DNA of 15,054 bases, taken from Thermoguttaceae bacterium (lineage in GTDB: Bacteria; Planctomycetota; Planctomycetia; Pirellulales; Thermoguttaceae). Position 1 is the stretch's first letter; each line of letters starts with the position of its first letter. This document shows, piece after piece, positions 1-9,000 of this stretch. The translations under genes and the position numbers were made by a program. The notes beneath the pieces were generated by a model, which was not told the origin of the DNA, ran no database searches, and was given only the letters and a program-made list of their open reading frames with translations. The stretch lies in the NCBI GenBank assembly GCA_017549085.1, contig JAFYVO010000398.1, forward strand, positions 1-15,054, given 5' to 3'.

Positions 1-3000
1 ATTATTCGTCGAGCCGCCGACCGTGTTCGTAAGATTTTCGATCGGTTCGCCGGCTTTCGGGTTCGGGCCCTGCCACGCGACGACAAACTTCGGCGCAAGG
101 GCGGTCGCCGTCTCTTCCCAATCGAACATCGAGACGCTCGGCACGGATTGATACCCGGCGGTCGTCGAATTGATAACGAACTCGCCTTCGTTCATACCGA
201 CGACCTCGCCGCGCGACAACTTATCGTTCGCGACGTTGACCGGCAAGCCTTCGGAGTTAAAGACGCGAACGGCGATACCGTCGTCGTGTTGGTCGACGCG
301 ATCTTCTTGGCTGTAGTTGTACTCTTCGACGTCGTAGGAGGCCCACGCGACGATCAAACCGTCGCTGTTCGCGTCGACCGACGGGAGGTATTGACGGTGC
401 GCCGTCGTCGTGTTGACCAACGCTTCGCCGGTCGTGCCCAAGAAGCTCAGAGAGCCTCCGTCGACGTGGTAAGCGCGGGCGTAAATATCGGCGCCGTTCG
501 ATTGCGTTTGGTCGGAAACCCAAACGACGTAGTATTTACCGACGTCGTCGCCGGAGTCGACCATCGCGATTTGCGGCGTGTATGGCCCGTTGGTCGTCGT
601 TTCGTTGACGCGAGTCGTTTGGCCGTACTCGACGACGTACTCGCCGGCAACGTACGACGCGACGAAGGAACGTTGGTAAATTTCGCTCGTCAACGTGCTC
701 TTGTCGCCGGCCGACCAAACGACGACATAGTGGAGTTTGTTGTGAATACGAACGCCTTGAACGTCGAACGATTCGACCGAACGGTCGGCGTTTTCGGCAA
801 TGGTGAAAACTTCGCTTCGTTTAACGCCGTAAATGTCGTAGTAAACGCCGCAAACTTGGTCCGCGCCTTCGTTGGTCGTGGAGCCTTGGAGCCACGAAAT
901 CAACACCAAACCGGTTTCTTCATTGATTTGAACGTCGACGTCCCAGCAACGAATCCCCTTGCGTCCGGCAATTTGGATTTGGTTTTCTTTGCCGCCGCCA
1001 TAAAAACGAGCGCAGACGCCGTTGAGCGCGTTCGCGCTTTCGCCAACCCACGCGACGACGTAGCTACCGTTTTCGGTCATCGCGACGTCCGGTTGAATTT
1101 GGTTGCCGGCGGCGTACTGGTTGACGCGAGTTACCACGCCGTTTTCGGTGCCGTCGGCGTTGTAATGGCGCATCACGATATCGGACTCGATACGGTAGGT
1201 AACGCCGTCGATCACGGTCGTTTCATAATAACCGTAAGGGCCGCCTTCGTCGGTGTTGTCGGAGTTATTATTGTTGTTATTGTTGTTATTGTTCGTCGAA
1301 CTACCGGAGATTTCATACAACACCTGCGATTCGGTAACGATGACGAATCCGTTTTTGTTCGACGCAACGACCGGTTTGCCCGCGCTGTCGATCTCGCCGG
1401 CAAAAGCTTCGACGTCCGGCGCCTGGATCGGGTTTTGTTGGTTATGCGACGCGAGGCCAACGTTGAAGCGCACGGTGAAGGAACCGCCGGATTCCCCGCT
1501 GTAATCGCCGTCGAGTTTATTCGAGGCAAGGTCGGCGACCGAGTCGGCGAGCGTCAAAACGTAGGCGCCGTCGGCGAGCTCTTGCTTGAAGACGATCACC
1601 AATTCGTAGGTGTTCGTCGCGACGGAACTCGAGGAAACGTAATACTTTTCGCCGGTTTCCGCTTCCAAGTTGCGCACGTAGTCTTCAACGTAAACCGAAG
1701 CGTTGTAACCGTAGACGATATCGTAAATATAGTCGTTGGTAACGTCGCGCCCGTTTTGCGTTAAGGTCCAGTTTCTGAGGTTCAAAACGCTCTTCGACGA
1801 ATTCAGTTCGGTCGATTTCGCGTCGCGATACGCAAACAGATCGTCGGCGTCAAAAGCGTCGTTGCGAACGGCGATGTTCATTTGCGCCGAATACATATAT
1901 TCGCTGAACGAATACACAAGCGCGGTAGGCGCGTAACTCGTCGCAAACGTAACGTTATTATTATACAACGACGTTTGTTTGTTTTCGCCGTTGTCTTGGT
2001 ACGACGCGTTGGCGCGAACAACGTAAGGCGGAGTTTCGTCTTCCGGCAGGGTCAAGGAGCGCATACGCACGACCGCGTCGACGTTTTCGCGCGTTTCCGA
2101 CAGATCGGTCCACACGAAGACCATATCGCCGTTGGCGTCGACGGCGACGGAGCCGCCCAATTGATCTTTATCGCGCAGGTAGTAATCGTCGCGGGTAACG
2201 CGGAATTCCGAACCGACGGGTTTTTCAATCATCTCGACGATTTCAATTTGTTCGCCGTCGTTATTGTCGTTGCTATTATTACCGCTATTATTATTGTTAT
2301 CGTTGCCGTTATTCTGGTTCGAGTTGTCGATAGCGACTTTCAGCTCGCCTTCGACCAATTCGTAACGACGGGCGTAAATCCCGTAGTTATCGGCGTAGTC
2401 GGAGTTGTCGCCGTCCGCCGGGTCTTGGTAGCTTTCGTACACGACGACGAAATCGCCGTTCGACGCCATCGCGACTTGCGAATGAACTTGGTCAAACGCG
2501 GTATATTCGTTCACTTGGAACACCTCGCCACCGTACCAAGCCGCAGCGTCCTTATCGCTGGCGAAAACGCGCCCATACACGCCGCCGAGCCCCTTGTTCG
2601 AGGCGCCGGTAAGGGAGTCGCCGTGCCCGTCTTGGTTGTAACCGGTCCAAGTAACGACAAAGTTGCCTTTATCGTCGATCGCGACGCTCGACCAAATTTG
2701 ATTGCCGCGCGTCCAAACGTCTTCTCCGACCGTTTCGGTTTCATTGTCGGCGGCGTTATTGTTGTTATTGCCGGAGTCGTCGTCATCGGCTTGAACAGGG
2801 TCCATATTGACGAGGAATTCGCTACTCGCGCCGCCCATAATGACCGAGTTAATCCAATCGACGTAAGACGAAACGCGAACGTCGACGTTAAAGTCGCCCG
2901 GCCCGTACAAATCGTCGTTGTCGTAGTCGCTCCCCCACGAGCAAATACCGGCGATGCGACCGTTGATGAAGGACGGCGCGCCCGAGTCGCCCGTGGTGGT

Positions 3001-6000
3001 CATCGAGTCGATAACGTGATACTTGCCGTCGTGTTCTTCAACAAGCCCCGTGTCTTTAATACCGTACCGGTTCCCCAGGTAGTCGTTCCCGTCGGTTCCG
3101 TCGTCAAAGTCGTAAACCAAGACGTTAACGTTCTTGTTGACGCTCTTGAAGAGATGGCCGTCAAGTTCGTACTTGTTGTAACCCTTATGTTTAACGCCGT
3201 CTTGACGGTCGGCGATTTCCTCCTCGTCGTCGCCGGCGTTACCGTACTTCCCGTAACCGGCGAAGGTGATCTTTTGCCCAACTTCGTTGGTTTCGGTGTA
3301 AAGCTCGTACCCCTTGAGCGTGGACGGAGCCGGGGTTTTGAGCAAGAGGACCGCGAGGTCGGCGCCTTCGCCGTCGACCTCTCCGTCAAAGCTCTCGTGT
3401 ATATAAACCTGGGCGACCTGAATCCGAACCGTTCCTTCAACAGTTTCGAAGGTAACGTAGATTTCGTCTTCCGTCGGATCCATACCGTACACAACGTGCG
3501 CGGCGGTCAGGACGTGCATACGAGTCGTCAAGAGCGCGCCCGTCCCCACCAAGCCGCTGTTCGCGTTGTTGTCGTTGTTATTATTGTTACTATTGTTATT
3601 GTTATTATTATTCCCCGTTCCCGCGCCGTCGCCGACCGTAATCGCGCAGACGGAGTCGTAGACGCTACCCGGGAAAACTTCGTAAGCGTCGATACCGCAA
3701 TCGTCCGAGGTAATGCTCTTGGCGTTCACGGAGGCGCTGTCCGTTCGTTGTCCGCCGTCGGTCGCCGTCAAACCGTCTTCCGCAACGCTGCCGAGGATGT
3801 GGTTCGATTCAAACTTACGTCCGTAAATATTCGATTCGGTCGGAGCGTCGGCGTCTTGTCCCCAAGAGGTCCAAGTAACGACGAACGCGCCGTCGCGTTC
3901 CATCGCGATCGAAGCGAAGCGTTGGTTATTTTCGGTCGTTTCGGTAACGTCGAATTCTTTGCCGACCGCGCCGAGGTTATCCATATCGACATGGCAACTA
4001 AGATCGGCGCGGCGTTCGCCCCCGCGGTACCATTCGGCTTCCATCAAGTTGACGTAAGACGCGGCGTAGGCGCCCATAAATTCGATCGTAATCTTGCTGG
4101 AATTGCCCACCTCGACCTTAATGTCCTTTTCGGTGAAGAGCCCGGTGCCGAGCAAGGCGTCTTGGATGCGTTGAGCGTTCGCGCGCATTTCGACCGACAG
4201 TTCAACTTGCACTTCGTAAAGTTGGTCGTTGTGTTCGAGCGTCAACTTCAATTCGTCGCCTTCAATTTCAATATCGTTATTGAAGTCGAGCGTTTGAATC
4301 GTGTTCGTGTAGCCGTAGGAGTAACCGTTGGCCATAATGCGGCGACCGAAGATTCCCCAACCGCTACCGTCTTGGCCGTAACTTTCCCAAACGACGACGA
4401 CGTCGCCGTCCGCGTCCATCGCGACCGCGGCGTATTGTTGGTCGTTTTCGGTTTCGACGTTGGCGCGCATCATTTCGGCTTTGCCGTTGAGCTTCATTTG
4501 GCCGCCGTTGAAAGCGTATTTCGCCACATAAACGTCGCGACTCGGTTTCAGCTCTTCGCTGTCGCAGATCATATCCCAAACGACGACGAAGTCGCCGCGG
4601 TCGTCGATGGCGACGGACGCTTGGCGCGGGTCGGCGAACGTTTCCACCGCTTCGCCGTTCGAGGTCGCGGTTTGAAGTTCGTAAACGGTTTCGCCCTTCT
4701 TGTTCGTCGTCGCTTCGTAAACGGCGGTCGCTTCGTAAACCTTAACGACGACGTTTTCTTGCGATTGGTCGACGACTTGTTCGCGAACGCCGGCGGCGTT
4801 GACAATATAGAGCGCGCGATACGCTTTCGCCCAAACGGTTTGCGTAACGGTTTTCGTTCCGGTTTCTTCGTCGATTTGCTCGAGCGTTTCAACCCAAGTC
4901 GTAACGAAATCGCCGTTCGCGTTGCTGGCGACCGCTTGCGCGGTGTTCGGGCCGTAGTCGTCCGTTTCGTTCAAAATATTCGAACGAGTAACTTGCTTCA
5001 ACGAGGAATAGTCGTTGTAAACGATCGGACCGTAGACGTCGTGTTGATGAGTATCGGCGTTCGGATCGTATTCGACGTAATCTTCCGGAATGTAGTTGTC
5101 GCGTTCGAAGGTATCGCCGTATTCGAAACCAAGCGCTTTGTGCAAACGCGTAACGCTGAAGTCGAGCGTCCAAGCGCGACCGTCGAACCCGGCGCCGCTG
5201 CCGTCGACGGCGTAACCTTGGCTGTAAATCGCGTTGCGAGCGATATCTTGCACCATCGAGCTGCAGACGAGGGAGTAGTTGCCGTCGTTGAGTTCGTAAC
5301 CTTCGGCGAACGTGATCACCGCTTCCCAACGGTTCGTGCCGTAAGCGAGGGAGCCGTCGTTAATTTCCGCGACCGGAGCGCCGTTTTCGTCGACCGTGTT
5401 TTGCGCCAACGTTTGCGACGCGTTCATACCGAACGTAATGCTTTCAATCGCGCCGGTAACTTCGACGCCGTCGCGCAGAAGCGTCCAGTTCGCGACGTTG
5501 TCGACCGCGTGGAGCTTGTTGTAGTAGTTCGTCCCGTCGCCCATCGTCAGCATTTCTTCGCTGAACGAAACGACGACGTCGCGGAGCGCGGACGTAACCG
5601 TTTCGTTTTCTTGGACTTTATCGCCGTTCGGGAGCGAAACGTTGACAACGGTCGGGCCGGCGTTGTCGGTCGATTCGACGAACGGACGGACGTAAATGTG
5701 CGTGAAGGCCGCGTCGATCGGATTGCCGACGTTCGGGTACGTGTTGTAAGCGTTGCGCGGATCGGAACCGGAACGAACGCCCCAAGCGACCGTAACGTCG
5801 CCGTTCGAGGTAACGGCGATCGCCGGGTTCGTTTGCGCCGTGCCGAGCGAACCGTTGCGTTCAACGTAAAGACTCGACGCGAAACCGAAGTTCCGATCTT
5901 CGTCCGTTTGGTCAAGGAGCGTAACGGTCGTCGGCGTTTGAACGTCTTCGTAACCGATGTAAAGCGGCGTGTCGTGCAAGACGTTCTGCGCGACGATTTG

Positions 6001-9000
6001 CAGGACGAAGTAATCGTCGACCGAGCGTCGAACTTGTTGTTCGACGTCGTTGATCGTAACGGTCGCGGAGTACTCGAACGCTTCCGTGTTCACATTGATT
6101 TCGCCGAGGGCGCCTTTGTAGAACTCGAGTTCCGAAATCGGCACGTAGCGCGCGATAAACGCCGTTTCGGCGCCGGCGGCCAAAGCCGAAGCGTTCAACG
6201 CGTCTTGAACCGCTCGCGCGGCGGCGATCGGGTCGGCGATATGACCGTTGTCATATTGGCCGCTCAGGTCGATCGCGATCGTTTCGGCGTTAAGCGGTTC
6301 GGTATTCTGAGCGTTGTCTTGGCGACCGATCACCAGGCTCGTCGTAGCGGACGCGACGTAGCTATTCGGGAACGCCAAATAGAAGCAAGCGTTCGAACCG
6401 TCGCGCAGGTTGCTGACGACGGCGCCGTAGTCAAACCTCATACCGTCGGTGTAATACTCTTGCGCAGACACTTCCAGATTAATATCGTTGCCGTTGTTGC
6501 GCAACGGGGAAAGGAGCGTTTCCAAAACGGCGTGCAACCGCGTAATTTGTTCGTCGGTCGCGCCTTCTTTTTGCGCGATCGACAGGAAACGACGTTCGTA
6601 AGTATCGACGTCGATGCAGTCGACCGCCTTCACAAAGTAAACTTGTTCGCCGCCCGCCTCGACAAGTTCGCCGTCGACGTCGTATCCCCAACCGAGCGCC
6701 AGTTTAACAAACTTCGCCAAGTCTTCGTTTTTGTCTTCGTACGCGATCTTGTCGCCGTAGTGAATCGCTTTATTTTCGTAAACGAGATTCGCTTTATCGA
6801 AATCGCTCCACGCAAGCCGAATCGCGAGCCCTTCCGCATCCGCCTTATAACCGTCGTAAATATCGGAAAGCGACGCGTAAAGGTAATTGTAGGACTGAAC
6901 GTCCACAAAGCCGAAACCTTGAGAGGCGATAAAAACGTCGCCGTCCGCGTCCAAGCCGATCGCCGGGTTCCCTTGGTTGTCGCGCCAAGTCGCGTCGCCT
7001 TCGGCGGCTTCGTTGCTCGCCACTTGCGCGACGGTAAAGGAGCTCGTTTCGCGCGAACCGACGTGAATCACCTCGTCGCTGACGTTGGCGTCGTCGGTCG
7101 CGGCGTCGTTATTGTTGTTATCGTTAGCGTTGTCTTCCGCCGCTTCCTTTTCTTCGAGGAAGTTGCCGGTGATTTCGTACACGGCGCTATTGTAGTTCGT
7201 CGTCGGAAGTTCCGAGAACGCGCCGTTCCAAACGGCGTTCGAATTCGCGTCGTCGCCGGTCGCGCCGCCGCCCGCTTGAACCGTATACGCAAGACCAAAG
7301 CGCGCGGAGTAATCGCCGGTTTTTTCGTCGAGGAGGCTGTACGCGAACGAAACGGAAGCGCCGTAGCCGCCTTCGGCGACGAGTTCGTGGTCGACGACGA
7401 ACTTCGCGCTTTGCGGTTCGAGAACGGAGTAATAGAGCGCGGTTTCGCCGACGCTCGACGACTCCAACTTCCACGAGACGTCGTGGTTCCACGCGACGAC
7501 CGCGAACCCGTCGTCGCTCATCGCGGCGTCGGCCGGGCCGTAGTAATTCGTGCCGATTTGGCTCGACGCGAGGGTAATATCGCCGGTAACCGGTTGCGCC
7601 ATCGTATTGAATTGACGAGCGTAAATACCGCCGAAGTAGCTGGCGTCTTGCGCTTCGGTCGTCCAAGCGACGATGAACGCGCCGTCTTTATCGGCGCCGA
7701 TCGTCGGGTCGGTTTGGCGACCGTTCGTCGAGGCGTTGACGATGAATTCGTTCGCGACCGGCGCGACGCATTGCACTTTCGTCGCGTTCGTATCGAGGAC
7801 GTAGGGGTCGGCGACCGGTTCGCTCGAGTACGCGGTTTCCGGGGGAAGATAACCGACAAAACCGTTTTCAGCGCCGTTATTATAGAACGACAACTTGTCG
7901 TATTGTTCCGAACCTTCCTCGGCGTAACCTTGGACGACGAAGCGGCGCGCCATAATGTCCGAACCGTTGTACGGTTGCGTCGCGTCGTCAGTTTCACTTT
8001 CCCAAACGACGACGAACGAACCGTCGGCGCTCATCGCGACGTCCGGCTTCATTTGGTTCGTCCGACCGGTCCCGTTCATCGCGAGCGTTCCTTCGCGGTC
8101 GTACACGACGTCGCCGTCCGTGTCGACGACGAAATCGGCGACTTCCGAAGAGTTGACGCGGAAGATGGAGCTGCTTTCTTTGACCGTCGTCGCGACCGGA
8201 GAATAGGTTTTATCGGAAACGTGGCCGTATTCGCCGGTGCGCGAGTCTTGCGCGATCACGTCGACGTAGTTGTAAACGACCTTCGATTTGCCGGTAACCG
8301 GGTCGGTTTCCTTCGTTTTCGTAACGTATTCCGCGGACGAAACGATCAACGCTTCTTCGTTTTGCAGACCGTTCGCGCCGGTGAACGTAACTTGGAATTG
8401 GTTCGTCGAGCCCGCGACCGGAACAACCTTAACTTCGACCGCTTTAATCGCCGCTTGCATCGTCCCGTAAGATTGATCGGACGAGTAGGCGCGCGACGGA
8501 TTTTCGGCGTAAGTGTAGGTGTGCGTCGCTTCGTCGTAGTAATAACCGCGGGTAACCGGAGCGTAAAGGGTCGAGCCCTTAACGGCGTTGAACGCGTTTT
8601 GAATGTTTTTCGCGGTCGTCCACGGGTCGGCGGAAACGGTAATGCCGAGCGCGGCGCCGGTTTTCGACGAATAGGTCGTGATGTTTTGCACTTGGTCGAC
8701 GGTCGTAACGACGCCGCTGGCGAGTTCGTCGGCTTGCGCGTCGAGTTCCTTTTGCAACGCGTTGACGACGGCTTTTTTGCCTTGCGTCTTCATCATACTT
8801 TCGACCGTTTTCAGGTAGTTGTCGCCGAAAACGTCGCGCAAGATCAATTTTTGGAACGACGTGCAGGAACGCAAGTCGTTCGCGTCGAAGCCGGTCGTCT
8901 TAACCTTTTCGAGAACGCCGTTCAGGTCGCTGTAGAAGTCGTTGCGAACCTTAATATCGGAGATATTTTGCCCGGCGAAATCGACGCCGTCGCCGCCGTA

